A DNA stretch of 64,000 nucleotides from Pseudomonas sp. ERMR1:02 (GTDB lineage: Bacteria; Pseudomonadota; Gammaproteobacteria; Pseudomonadales; Pseudomonadaceae): positions 434,001-498,000 of the forward strand of contig NZ_NKJI01000002.1 of NCBI RefSeq assembly GCF_002277815.1, written 5' to 3'. Shown here in pieces: positions 44,094-53,250 of this stretch. The stretch's first letter is position 1, and each line of letters opens with the position of its first letter. Made by a program: the position numbers and the translations under genes. Below the pieces are notes generated by a model that worked only from the letters and a program-made list of their open reading frames with translations, had not been told where the DNA came from and ran no database searches.

Positions 44094-44447
44094 ATGAAAG
44101 TGAGAGCAACCGTAATTTGCAAGCGAGACGATCAAATCCTCTACGTTCGCAAACAAAAATCAAGATGGGCTCTCCCGGGTGGAAAAGTCGAGGAAGGCGA
44201 AACACCTGAGCAAGCGGCCATTCGCGAATTGTGTGAGGAAACCGGGCTCATAGCCCAGGATTTGGTTTTTTTAGCCGAATTCGAAAAAGACAAAATTCTG
44301 CATCACGTGTTCAAGACTGTCGTCGCAGCTTCGGACAAGCCATCTCCACAGAACGAGATTGCGGCTTGCAAATGGAAGCCCTTGAAAAACCTCAGCGACC
44401 TTAAATCCAGTCCGACAACCAAGTCGATAGTGAAGTCGTTCGCCTAG
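44094..44447 (+). CDS. Nudix hydrolase
   Basis: 117 residues with a complete Nudix box: GGKVEEGETPEQAAIREL then CEETGL (GX5EX7REUXEEXGU satisfied). It hydrolyses a nucleoside diphosphate linked to X; the small size and opening MKVRATVICKRDDQILYVRK resemble ADP-ribose or house-cleaning pyrophosphatases. It starts with its own ATG and lies between a terminator and IS4 debris, so it is a single gene. Confidence 0.88.
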   Translation: MKVRATVICKRDDQILYVRKQKSRWALPGGKVEEGETPEQAAIRELCEETGLIAQDLVFLAEFEKDKILHHVFKTVVAASDKPSPQNEIAACKWKPLKNLSDLKSSPTTKSIVKSFA

Positions 44448-44511
44448 CTCTCTGCTCGGCAATAGATCCCTGCTCCCCTTTGCAAAGAGCCCGCTCCACG
44501 CGCAATGCTGT

Positions 44512-44857
44512 TCACTTAAGCGGAGCAGCCCTGCGGTTAACTGGATACCGGGTTTTTGACATCTTCACCGCCCTGGGCCTCGCCGGTCTGGGGCGTTTTG
44601 TTATGAAGAGCACACCGACGCTGCCACGAAGCTCTTCCAGGCGTCTGGGGGTATGTGACGGCGACACGGCCCCGGCCATGACCACCAGATGACTGGCGAT
44701 GTGCTGACAGGCAAACTTGAAACTCACTTCGCTGGGCGCGCTTGTGAGCAACAGCAGCCTGACTGGCTTCCCGACGCACTACGTTATAAGCCAGCAACAG
44801 CCCCCACAACTCTTGATACACCAGCTCTACGGTCTTGCTGTGGTAACGTCTAGGCAT
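44512..44857 (-). pseudogene. IS4-family transposase C-terminal remnant
   Basis: Frame 1 reads RYHSKTVELVYQELWGLLLA and NVVRREASQAAVAHKRA. After a single-base shift near 44750 frame 2 gives APSEVSFKFACQHIASHLVV and the natural end KTRYPVNRRAAPLK. This is the same kind of transposase as the fragment at 16243-16443. No intact copy or terminal repeats were found. Confidence 0.7.
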
Positions 44858-44895
44858 TAAAGGACTACTCTCTACTTTTCCACGGAGGAATCGCG

Positions 44896-45105
44896 ATGTC
44901 CAACACAGACCTGCTCCCTTCCCTGCTTTTCAAAATGAACGAAAACCAACTCGCACTTGAGGCGGCCATTATGGAACTCACGCTTTGGGTCGAGCAGCGT
45001 GCATCAGACGACGTAGCCGAGAACGTTCGGGGGGCACTGGAGGCCATCGACAGGAACGAAGAGTTCATCAAATTGACCCTCGCGGTGCTTATGGCGCCAG
45101 AGTAA
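44896..45105 (+). CDS. Small helical protein (69 aa), paralogue of a relic at 60.6 kb
   Basis: 69 residues, helical (LLFKMNENQLALEAAIMELT; EAIDRNEEFIKLTLAVLMAP). It has an excellent ribosome site, CGGAGGA, 7 bases before the ATG. A decayed copy of its second half lies at 60535-60668. No function known. Confidence 0.65.
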   Translation: MSNTDLLPSLLFKMNENQLALEAAIMELTLWVEQRASDDVAENVRGALEAIDRNEEFIKLTLAVLMAPE

Positions 45106-45465
45106 CCAGGCTCGGCCTAAGTAACCTAAAAGCGTACTTAGCGTTACTCCGGGTAAGTCGACAATCCGACCTGGCTTTTGGGTCGCTTGTAAGTAAAAAG
45201 CTAGCCGCGACATCCGTCGCAAAGAAGCGATTTCTCCTGCCCCGCCCTCATTGCCTGCGTTCCAACCGACAATGGATTCACCCAAGGCATGCACCCGATT
45301 TGACACTTTCACCGTGTAGGAAGAAATTGATCAAACGCTCCCGCTCGACCTGCCCCCCAGTGGCCGCACTTGCAGCCCATATTCCGACATGTCGATTTCA
45401 TTTTCACTAGCCGGCCACTTGCTTAGTCGATTGCTGGCGGATGGTATTTCTATAGGACTTAAAAA
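45106..45465. other. Non-coding stretch with a dispersed repeat
   Basis: 45257-45315 is similar to 53427-53485 in the same orientation: both contain TGCCTGCGTTCC, then CCCAAG(G)CATG(C/T)ACCC and ATTTGACAC. No gene recognised in either copy. Confidence 0.5.
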
Positions 45466-45747
45466 TTGCTAACTCGCCCAGATAAAGACGCGCTTCGCGC
45501 GATGCTCGAAGCTCAAATTCAAGAAAAACTACAGCACGACCCCGATGCGGTAACTACATATGCAGCGCAGCCTAAACCGGAACGAAAGCCCTACACGAGC
45601 AAGCCAACGGTTCAGGATAAGGCGTTCCACAAAGAGCTCGATCAGATGCGTGCGGATGTTGAAGCCGGAGTGATACACACGCCTAAGCACGAGCCGGAGG
45701 AAGAGGCTGCTCTTAGCCTTAGACTTGATGATTACCCGGGTCTGTAA
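45466..45747 (+). CDS. Hypothetical protein (93 aa)
   Basis: 93 residues with a TTG start at 45466, charged and largely disordered (DKDALRAMLEAQIQEKLQHD; QDKAFHKELDQMRADVEAGV; ending LSLRLDDYPGL). The ribosome site is weak (AGGA). No family recognised, but the composition is protein-like. Confidence 0.5.
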   Translation: MLTRPDKDALRAMLEAQIQEKLQHDPDAVTTYAAQPKPERKPYTSKPTVQDKAFHKELDQMRADVEAGVIHTPKHEPEEEAALSLRLDDYPGL

Positions 45748-45825
45748 AATGTTCTACCGAGAACCTACAAGCGGGAACGGCTTGCCGACCGAGAGCAACC
45801 GAGACCACACGTGAGAAAGCCACCT

Positions 45826-46107
45826 ATGAAAATCATCATCGAAGAATGGGATGGTGATGGTGATGGTGATGGTGATGGTGATGGTGATGGTGCGATTCGA
45901 ATTCCGGATGAGGCGTTGCAGGAATTGGAACTAGATGTCGGCGACGCTGTGTACCTGATAGAAGAATTTGTCGGCAACACGCGCTGCCTTGTCCTATTAA
46001 AAAACCCTCAAATCGCGGATCGAATAGGCGAGCTCACTGAAGCCTGGGATAGCGGACAGCCTGGCAACGCCCAGGAGAAATGGGGAAGCCATAAAATGCT
46101 TCGCTAA
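45826..46107 (+). CDS. MazE/AbrB-like antitoxin with Asp-Gly repeat
   Basis: 93 residues from the ATG at 45826. A swapped-hairpin AbrB fold is suggested by MKIIIEEW at the N-terminus, then AIRIPDEALQELELDVGDAV and YLIEEF. In related antitoxins a short Gly-Asn turn joins the first strand to AIRIP; here that turn is seven Asp-Gly pairs encoded by a GATGGT microsatellite. The MazF-like toxin expected downstream is absent; an IS66 element starts 21 bp after the stop. Confidence 0.65.
   Translation: MKIIIEEWDGDGDGDGDGDGDGAIRIPDEALQELELDVGDAVYLIEEFVGNTRCLVLLKNPQIADRIGELTEAWDSGQPGNAQEKWGSHKMLR
45850..45891 (+). repeat. GATGGT hexanucleotide repeat, seven units
   Basis: Seven perfect tandem units encoding (Asp-Gly)7 inside the MazE-like gene. 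The 6-bp unit keeps the frame whatever the copy number, so slippage would change loop length but not switch the gene off. Confidence 0.9.
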
Positions 46108-46158
46108 ACCAGTACATCAGGCTGAACGTAAGCGTCTGCCCAACACACCTTGCGTAAG

Positions 46159-46377
46159 TTAGGCGGGCACCCACTGATGCGGCAGCAACTGGCCGATCTC
46201 ACTCGCCCGCTGCGCCGGCAACCGAGTTAGCACATCTTTGAGATAGGCATACGGATCATGCCCATTCATACGCGCCGATTGGATCAGGCTCATGATTGCA
46301 GCCGCTCGTTTACCGCTGCGCAGCGACCCGGCAAACAACCAGTTCGAACGTCCTAGCGACCATGGCCGTATCTGATT
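46159..46377 (-). pseudogene. tnpC: IS66 tnpC, 3' exon
   Basis: Encodes the transposase C-terminus from NQIRPWSLGRSNWLFAGSLR to the stop at 46159. It is separated from the 5' part by the group II intron. It closely matches the C-terminus of the intact-looking tnpC at 49962. Confidence 0.85.
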
Positions 46378-48720
46378 GTCGGGTAGTCAGACGCGGTTGC
46401 CCGCGTCCAACCCCCTGAGAACCGTGCATGCGAGTTTCCCAGCACACGGCTCAAGCCTCTACTAAGGCGCCATTGGGCACCCGGTTATACATCGTCGACA
46501 TTGGCAAATTGCACATCCCTTGGGCAACGCAGGTGGTAGATCTCAAGATTAGCGGCCGCATCCGTCCCACCATGACTCAGCTTCACAACATGGCGGCTGT
46601 GCCATGGTGTGTCTTTGGTGACCGGTTTAAGGCATACGCAGCAGCGGCCACCTTGCTGTAGCCACACCCGATACAGCTTGGCTCGACCCTTTGGAGAGAT
46701 AAGCATTTTTTTGCCCCATCGCGACTCGAAGTACTTATCCCATGCACGGTCGTGAGGGTTGGCAGTGGCCTTGATCTTGATATGTCGCACAATCGGCGTG
46801 TCCGAGGCGTCTACTAGCGTGTACTGACGCTTCCGACCATCGGCAGATTTTTCAGTACTCGAGAACACCCAACGACGCGTCCCTTGTACTTTGAAATACC
46901 GATCTTTCACCCATCGGCGTGTCTTGCGAGGGTGGCGACGTACCGCCCATCGCCAGAGCATTTCCCACACTGCGCTGTCTACCTGGTTGAAGACCTTCTT
47001 GGCGACGACATGACTGTGATAGTTCGCCAGCCCCGTAAAACCGGGTTCAGCAAACCTATCAAGTTAGCCTGTCGTATCGTTTTGTTGGTCTTGATCAACT
47101 CTCGCAGCTTGGCAAGGAGAGCCCCGATGTTCGCCTTGGACGGCTTGATCAGGAGCTTGCCGTTGTACTTGCGCAGGTTCCATCCGAGGAAGTCGAACCC
47201 GTCCCCTATGTGCGTTATCTTGGTTTTTTCTGGCGAGAGGACAAGTCCACGCTCTGCCAGAAACTTAACCACGGCGGGCCTGACTTCATTCTCCAGCCAT
47301 TCTTTCGAACAGCCAGTGATGATGAAGTCATCTGCATAACGCACCACCTGCATTTTCCGGGCTGTCCACTTTGCATTGGGAAACCTCTTCGCCAGCATCG
47401 CTTCCAACCCATCCAACGTCATGTTCGCCAACACCGGGGATATGATGCCTCCCTGCGGGGTTCCTGCGTGGCTGGGGAATAGCTGATTTTGGTAGACATA
47501 ACCGGCCTGGAGCCATTTCTGCAAAATCACCTTATCCATGGGGATGTTGGCGATCAACCAGTCATGACTGATATTGTCGAAACAGGCTTGAATGTCGCCC
47601 TCTAACACCCATTCCGCATTTGCTTTTCGTGACAGCACACCAAAGCACTGCGCGGCGGCATCAGCAGTTGAGCGTTCCGGCCTGAATCCATAAGAGTTCG
47701 GGTCGGCGGTGGTTTCCGCTATCGGTTCCAGAGTTAGCAAATGAAGCGCCTGCATAGCCCGGCATTTCATCGCGGGAATTCCGAGAGGCCTCGTCTTACC
47801 ATTTTTCTTCGGAATGAGGACTCTCCGAAGCGGAAGCGGCGAGTAGCCTCGCCGCTTCAACGAGTCTATCGCACCGATCTTGGCCCTAGGCGTATTCCAA
47901 GTGACCTTGTCCACACCGGGGGTATTTTTGCCTTTGTTTTCAGACACACGTTTCACGGCCAATGCCTTGCCGCTGAACGAGTGAGTCAGCAGCCATTGCA
48001 GGGCTTTCACCTTGTTATGTCTGCCATCTTGTACGGCCTTCACAATACGCGCTTGCAGCCCTCTGACACGACGTTGTACGGCGATCCAATCGATGCCGTC
48101 CCACGACCTGCCGGAAGGTGCACACGCCAATGCTGCTGCGTTCATTTGCTCTCCTTCCGTTGAAAGGGTTCTACCTACTCTCGTGTGAAGAGAGACCATG
48201 AGGACGTCTGCCCGCTTTCGCGTGAAGTGATATTTCAACCTCTATCCAACCCATTACAGGACGGCGTTCGCTTTTTCCTCGTTCCTTCGCCCGCACCGCC
48301 ATGGGCAGTTTTTGCAAACTGCTTTCCCAATGGGAGCGATACGGGATTTCCACGTTCCGCTTACTGAAGTACGTCGGGTTAGGTGCCTGCTATCGACCGG
48401 GAGGCATGTGGGTCACGAACGCGTAGTCGAAAGACGCTATTCCCACCTCCGTTACCTTTTGGTTCGAGCGTATAAGCCATTTCCGCTCGCTCAACTTAAC
48501 GATCGTTGCGCAGATTCACATGCGTTCACCATACCGACTATCTAGCCCTTGTCCGGCTATGGCTGCCAGAAGGGTACGTCTCTCACGATTGGTACCCCGC
48601 ACCTTGCGGTGCCTCGTTCCATTGTCGAAGGCGCTCTTGATTCAGCCTTCTAGATTCACCCGGTGACACGGGTGGTTCCCTCCAAGGGGAACAACTTCTG
48701 TAAGCGACTTCGTGTCGCAC
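46378..48720 (-). mobile_element. Group II intron (bacterial class C/D-like) in IS66 tnpC
   Basis: The intron begins GTGCGACACGAAG at 48720 on the minus strand and ends ..CCGAC at 46378. Removing 2343 bp joins GTTGAA to AATCAGATACGG, restoring the tnpC reading VENQIRPW found in the intact copy. Domain V is seen near the 3' end (GAGCCGTGTGC, a GAAA turn and GCACGGTTC, about 46410-46450 on the plus map). It encodes its own reverse transcriptase/maturase. It is inserted in the orientation of transcription, so it could splice. Confidence 0.88.
46485..48145 (-). pseudogene. ltrA: Group II intron reverse transcriptase/maturase/HNH, one frameshift
   Basis: Intron-encoded protein of about 553 codons starting at the ATG 48145 with AAGGAGAG upstream. 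RT motifs include GYSPLPLRRVLIPKKNGKTR, PLGIPAMKCRAMQ, the YGFRPERSTADAAAQ block, GTPQGGIISPVLANM and the catalytic VVRYADDFIIT. A single missing G near 47030 breaks the frame at VLRGW. The second frame carries domain X/maturase and an HNH endonuclease (RCCVCLKP, HVVKLSHGGTDAAANLEIYH). All motifs are intact apart from the shift, which may be a read error. Confidence 0.88.
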
Positions 48721-48886
48721 TTCAACTTGGTTGTTGTCGATGGGCACAGCCCTATCGTCCAGGTAGCGCGTCAGCGCTACCCAGCGTTTCAGGCTGTAAT
48801 CGAGGGCTTTGGCCGTGGCTGATCCGTTCGGCACCAGGTCGAAGCTGTTCCGGCGTTATCTGGTCGAGGTTGGGCGAGAAAGTCAT
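48721..48886 (-). pseudogene. tnpC: IS66 tnpC, 5' exon with large internal deletion
   Basis: Starts MTFSPNLDQITPEQL at 48886 and jumps after about 16 codons to the late part (GSATAKALDYSLKRWVALTR, AVPIDNNQVE). The HTH, zinc and most catalytic regions are missing, about 380 codons. The transposase is therefore non-functional regardless of intron splicing. Confidence 0.8.
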
Positions 48887-48949
48887 GCCGCCGATTGTGC
48901 CAGAGCAGCCGCGGGACGACGACAAGTAGACCGGCCAAATGGCCGGCGG

Positions 48950-49285
48950 TTACAGCATGCTGATCACACCGCCTGCGCCGACGCGTTGCCACGACAGGCC
49001 CAGTACCAACGCCTGGAGTTGTTCGCTGTCGAGTTCGACCTCGCAGCCTTGGCGGATGCTGGGCCAGTGGAACTTGCCTTGATTCAGTCGCCGTGCGGCG
49101 AGCCAGACTCCCACGCCGTCGTGCACTAGCACTTTCATTCGGTTAGCCCGGCGATTGGCGAACAGGTAAGCACAGTGCGGCTTCGCCGCACCAAACACCG
49201 CGATCACCCGGGCCAATGCCGTCTCGGTGCCAGCGCGCATGTCCATCGGTTCGGTGGCCAGCCAGATCGCATCGATGCGGATCAT
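48950..49285 (-). CDS. tnpB: IS66 accessory protein TnpB
   Basis: 111-residue IS66 Orf2 protein: MIRIDAIWLATEPMDMRAGT, HCAYLFANRRANRMKVLVHD, then FHWPSIRQGCEVELDSEQ. It starts within the end of tnpA (ATGA overlap). Needed for IS66 transposition; its exact role is unknown. Confidence 0.9.
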   Translation of the reverse strand: MIRIDAIWLATEPMDMRAGTETALARVIAVFGAAKPHCAYLFANRRANRMKVLVHDGVGVWLAARRLNQGKFHWPSIRQGCEVELDSEQLQALVLGLSWQRVGAGGVISML

Positions 49286-49602
49286 TGAGCGACAGCCCGA
49301 ATAAATTGTGCGCAGCCCTCAGGATCCGAGGTTGGCCATTTCACCGTGATCAATTGCCCGGCCATGAGTAACTCAATGATCGCTGACGCTTCGGATGGTC
49401 GTTTAGGTGCGGTTTTCAGCGGAACAAATGCCGGCAGTGAGGTCGTTGCAAGCTGGTCTCGATAGAGCGGCATCCATTTGCGGATGACGTTGGCATTGAT
49501 GCCGTGGCTGATGGCGACACTGGACACGGTTGCTCCAGGTTGCAGGCATTCCTGAACGACCTGGGCTTTGAATGATGTCGGATAAGAGCTTCGTTTGCGC
49601 AT
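49282..49602 (-). CDS. tnpA: IS66 accessory protein TnpA
   Basis: 106-residue IS66 Orf1 protein with an HTH: RSSYPTSFKAQVVQECLQPG, then ISHGINANVIRKWMPLYRDQ. It overlaps tnpB by 4 bp. Confidence 0.9.
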   Translation of the reverse strand: MRKRSSYPTSFKAQVVQECLQPGATVSSVAISHGINANVIRKWMPLYRDQLATTSLPAFVPLKTAPKRPSEASAIIELLMAGQLITVKWPTSDPEGCAQFIRAVAQ

Positions 49603-49773
49603 GGAAATCCTGGCGATAAAGGGTGATCGCGTCCGCTTAAAAATACGCGGACACCATCGCCCTTAAAGCTGGAGTTCGGAAGGTGAATTCTCCGGACGCT
49701 TACGAATGAACGCGAATCGAATCACCATATCCTGTGGCGCTATGTGATTGCAGCAAGAGTCCGAACGCCAGTT

Positions 49774-49930
49774 TCAGTTCACTCGGTTTCGCCCGCTGCG
49801 CTTGGCTCGATAGAGCGCATCATCGGCCCGAGTCAGAAGGCTTTCCAGATCGTCACCCGCTTTGGCGAGGGCGATACCAAAGGACGCAGTGACAGTGTCT
49901 AGCACTTCATCCGTGCCACGCACCTTGATC
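49774..49930 (-). pseudogene. GGDEF diguanylate cyclase, 3' piece cut off by IS66
   Basis: Encodes TASFGIALAKAGDDLESLLT and RADDALYRAKRSGRNRVN, the standard end of a GGDEF domain. It is in frame with the piece at 52300-53187 once the IS66 and one copy of the 8-bp duplication are removed. Confidence 0.88.
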
Positions 49931-49961
49931 GTAAGCGTCTGCCCAACACACCTTGCATAAG

Positions 49962-51487
49962 TCAGGCGGGCACCCACTGATGCGGCAGCAACTGGCCGAT
50001 CTCACTCGCCCGCTGCGCCGGCAACCGAGTTAGCACATCTTTGAGATAGGCATACGGATCATGCCCATTCATGCGCGCCGACTGGATCAAACTCATGATT
50101 GCCGCCGCCCGCTTACCGCTGCGTAGTGATCCGGCGAACAACCAATTCGAGCGTCCGAGAGCCCACGGCCGTATCTGGTTTTCGACCGCGTTATTATCTA
50201 TGGGCACTGCGCCGTCCTCGATATATCGAGCCAGTGCACCCCAGCGCTTTAGGCTGTAATCCAGTGCTTTGGCGATAGCCGATCCTTCGGGCACAAGATC
50301 GCGCTGGGCCAGCATCCAGGTATGTAGTGCATTGAGTATTGGCGCCGCTTTTTCCTGACGTATTCTCCAGCGATTTTCATCGGTCATGTCCCGCGCTTGC
50401 CGTTCGATTTCGTACAACCCGCCAATCGAGTGAAGCGCTTGTTCGGCCAGTTGGCTTTTGTTGGTCGCATGCAGATCGAAGAACTTGCGGCGCGCATGCG
50501 CCATGCATCCGATTTCAGTGATGCCTTGCTGGAAGCTTGCTTTGTAGCCAGCGAAATCGTCGCACACCAACTTGCCATTCCATTGGCCAAGGAAGTTGCG
50601 CGCATGTTCGCCCGCACGGCTCGGGCTGAAGTCATAAACCACTGCCTTGAGCGGCGAAAAAGGCGTAGTGCAGTAAGCCCAAACGTAGGCACGATGGGTC
50701 TTCTTCTGGCCCGGCGCGAGCATCTGCACCGGCGTTTCGTCAGCGTGGATCACGCTTTGGGCAAGTACCGTTTCGCGTAACGCATCGACAAGCGGCTGGA
50801 GCTGCACGCCGGTTTGGCCGACCCATTGCGCCAGTGTCGAGCGAGCAATTGCCAGGCCGGCACGGCCAAAGATTTTCTCTTGCCGATACAGCGGCAAATG
50901 GTCAGCGAACTTGGCCACCATCACATGAGCCAACAGGCCTGCGGTCGGGATGCCTTTGTCGATCACTTGCGCCGGTACCGGTGCCTGGATAAGCGTTTCA
51001 CACTCGCGGCAGGCCCATTTTCCACGTACGTGTTGCTCGACCGTGAACACGCCCGGCGTGTAATCCAGCTTCTCGCTGACGTCTTCGCCGACGCGCTGAA
51101 GCTGGCAGCCGCACACGCACTGGGTGTTCTTTGGTTCGTGACGGATCACAGTTCGTGGAAACTGCGGCGGCAACGGCGCACGCTTGGGCTGCTGACGCGG
51201 TTCGGCTGGTGCGGCAGGCGGATTGACCGCCTTTAACTCAGCCTCGATTGCTGCGATATCAGTATCAAGCAGGTCGTCGAGCAGACTGCCCTGATCAGGG
51301 CTAAGTTGCTCGCTGCGCTTGGCGAACTTGTGCCGTTTGAGCAGTGCGATTTCGTGGGTGAGCTGTTCGTTGACCGTTTCGATCCGCTGGATCTTCTTGC
51401 CCATCGTGTCGACCTGCGACAGCAACTGCGCAGCGAAGGCACGCAGTTGATCGGGGTCATATGATCGAGATTGGGCGAGGAAGTCAT
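49962..51487 (-). CDS. tnpC: IS66 transposase TnpC (one early frameshift)
   Basis: About 508 codons. The N-terminal leucine-zipper region and HTH_Tnp_IS66 (EQLTHEIALLKRHKFAKRSE) are followed by the zinc-finger-like CVCGCQLQRVGED..WACRECE. The DDE core has HADETPVQML, DDFAGYKASF and a late Glu region (PIDNNAVENQIRPWALGRSN). The ATG is at 51487 (MTSSPNLDHMTP). A single missing G in CCCCGATC near 51452 puts the first 12 codons out of frame, otherwise the gene is full length. It could be a sequencing error. Confidence 0.88.
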
Positions 51488-51549
51488 GCCGTGGATTTTA
51501 CCAAAGCAGGTCGCTTTCGGCAGTAGGTCAAGGCGCGAATTACAGCCTT

Positions 51550-51885
51550 TTAAAGCAGTGTGATTGCACCGCCAGCTCCAACCCTTTGCCAAGGTAAACC
51601 GAGCACCAAGGCCTGAAGTTGCTCGGCATCCAGCTCCATTTCACAGCCTTGTCGAATGCCAGGCCAATGAAATTTGCCTTGGTTCAACCGACGTGCAGCC
51701 AGCCAAACGCCAATCCCGTCATGCACCAGAACTTTCATGCGGGTAGCGCGGCGATTGGCGAACAAATAAGCGCAGTGCGGCTTCGCCGCACCGAACACCG
51801 TAATCACTCTGGCCAGCGCTGTTTCAGTGCCGGCACGCATGTCCATGGGTTCGGTGGCGAGCCAGATGGCATCGATGCGAATCAT
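51550..51885 (-). CDS. tnpB: IS66 accessory protein TnpB (second copy)
   Basis: 111 residues from the ATG at 51885 (MIRIDAIWLATEPMDMRAGT), overlapping tnpA by ATGA. The longer frame to 51915 is not used. Nearly identical to the TnpB at 48950. Confidence 0.9.
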   Translation of the reverse strand: MIRIDAIWLATEPMDMRAGTETALARVITVFGAAKPHCAYLFANRRATRMKVLVHDGIGVWLAARRLNQGKFHWPGIRQGCEMELDAEQLQALVLGLPWQRVGAGGAITLL

Positions 51886-52199
51886 TGCGTGAGCCCACGG
51901 ACAAAGCGGGCGCATCCTTCAGGATCAGAAGTTGGCCATTTCACTGTGATCGATTGATCGCCAAACGGTAGATCGATGACCGCCGACGTTTCAGTCGGCC
52001 GTTTTGGCGTAGATTTCACTGGAATAAAAGCAGGTAGCATCGCTGGCGGCTGATCTCGGTACAGCGGCATCCACTTTCGAATTACGTTAGCGTTGATGCC
52101 ATGGCTGATGGCGACGCCGGAGATGGTCGCGCCTGGTTGCAGGCATTCCTGAACAACCTGGGCTTTGAACGATTTGGGATAAGAGCTTCGTTGGCGCAT
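51882..52199 (-). CDS. tnpA: IS66 accessory protein TnpA (second copy)
   Basis: 105 residues, HTH protein (RSSYPKSFKAQVVQECLQPG; NANVIRKWMPLYRDQPP). It is the first gene of the IS66 operon, about 100 bp from the right terminal repeat. Confidence 0.9.
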   Translation of the reverse strand: MRQRSSYPKSFKAQVVQECLQPGATISGVAISHGINANVIRKWMPLYRDQPPAMLPAFIPVKSTPKRPTETSAVIDLPFGDQSITVKWPTSDPEGCARFVRGLTQ

Positions 52200-52299
52200 G
52201 GAATTCCTGGCGTTAAGGGCTATAGCGTCCGCTTAAAAATACGCGGACACCATCGTCCTTAATGCTGGGGTTCGGAAGGTGTGTTCCCGGAACGCTTAC

Positions 52300-53187
52300 C
52301 CTTGATCCGCAACGCCTGAATTTTTAGGCGCAGCTGCTCAGCAAAAGTATGAGCACTGGGGAGATCAAAACACTCTTGCAGGACTACACAGAACTCTTCA
52401 CCACCATAGCGTGCCGCCAGGGCCTGAGGCGGGATTGAGTTCCGTAACACCTGACCAACATGCTCAAGTACGCGGTCGCCCAAAGGATGGCCATACCGGT
52501 CATTGAACTGCTTGAAATGATCGATATCCAACATGACCAATGCCACCCATGAGGAGCGTTGATCAATGCATGCTCCAGCAAGCGAGTGAAGGTAGCTCGG
52601 TTCAATACCTTAGTCAGACCATCCAAAGATGCAGCCAGTTGGGCTCGCTCGAGCTTGCCTCTCAGACTCTTAATTTCATTTTGCGCTGAGTGCAGCTTGG
52701 AGAGGAAAAGCTCTTGCTGATCCTGCATGACCTGGGTGCTCTGTTGCAGCTCGCTCAGAATGGCGGGCAACCTCTGGTCGACCGGCTCCGCGAGCATTTC
52801 CATGCAATGCCCAAGACTGGCTTGAAAGGTGACACTGCCATTCACGCAACGCGAGACATCACGCTCCATGTCGTCAACCAAATTGACCGCTTGTTGTTGC
52901 CCTGCGCGCGCCTCCTCCAATTCCTCACGAATGATGTAGTCGCGAAAAAGCTTCGTAGCGGATTCAGGAGGGAAACAGTCGAAGTCTTTGACCACCCTGT
53001 CCAGATGGCGATTGAGCTCTGGCTCCTGACCTTTGCTGTAGGTGTACCAGAGAGCATAGTGCACGGGATTTGGTGGAATGTTGTGACGCACCATCAGTGG
53101 TACGGCCTGTTTCAGCAGAGCCGCCGCCTCGCGGGAGTCCTCTGGATACAACGCTAGGGCAGTTGCACGCGTCTCTGATTGGCTCAT
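52300..53187 (-). pseudogene. GGDEF diguanylate cyclase, 5' piece (frameshift plus IS66 insertion)
   Basis: Starts about 53187 (MSQSETRATALALYPEDSRE; an ATG at 53250 is an alternative). The N-terminal ~220 residues are a helical sensor (AVPLMVRHNIPPNPVHYALW). The GGDEF domain follows with SLDGLTKVLNRATFTRLLEH; then, after a one-base shift near 52545, MLDIDHFKQFNDRYGHPLGD and the active-site AARYGGEEFCVVLQ. The IS66 cuts the domain after about LRLKIQALRIK. It would make cyclic di-GMP if intact; the insertion removes the last ~50 residues, so it is probably inactive. Confidence 0.88.
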
Positions 53188-53250
53188 AACGTCACTGTGG
53201 TTGGTTTTTATTGGCATATATGAAGTCGGGGGCAGCATATCCTTACGCAC

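Larger units (their letters stand above)
46128..49703. mobile_element. IS66-family element, tnpC-deleted and carrying a group II intron
   Basis: The ends match those of the second copy in this window: GTAAGCGTCTGCCCAACACA on the left and, on the minus strand, GTAAGCGTCCGGAGAATTCA on the right. The order is tnpA-tnpB-tnpC on the minus strand. tnpC has lost its middle (see its entry) and is interrupted by a group II intron at 46378-48720. Flanking octamers GGCTGAAC and GAATGAAC agree at six of eight positions only, so no exact target duplication remains. It cannot transpose by itself. Confidence 0.85.
49931..52299. mobile_element. IS66-family insertion with exact 8-bp target duplication
   Basis: 2369 bp. 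Terminal sequences are GTAAGCGTCTGCCCAACACA (left) and, on the other strand at the right end, GTAAGCGTTCCGGGAACACA. The target octamer CCTTGATC is found at 49923-49930 and again at 52300-52307. It contains tnpA, tnpB and tnpC on the minus strand. It interrupts a GGDEF gene. The exact duplication points to a fairly recent insertion. Confidence 0.93.

Noticed and set aside
45850..45891. CRISPR-like or minisatellite array
   Set aside because: The 6-bp perfect tandem units are a coding microsatellite; there are no spacers.
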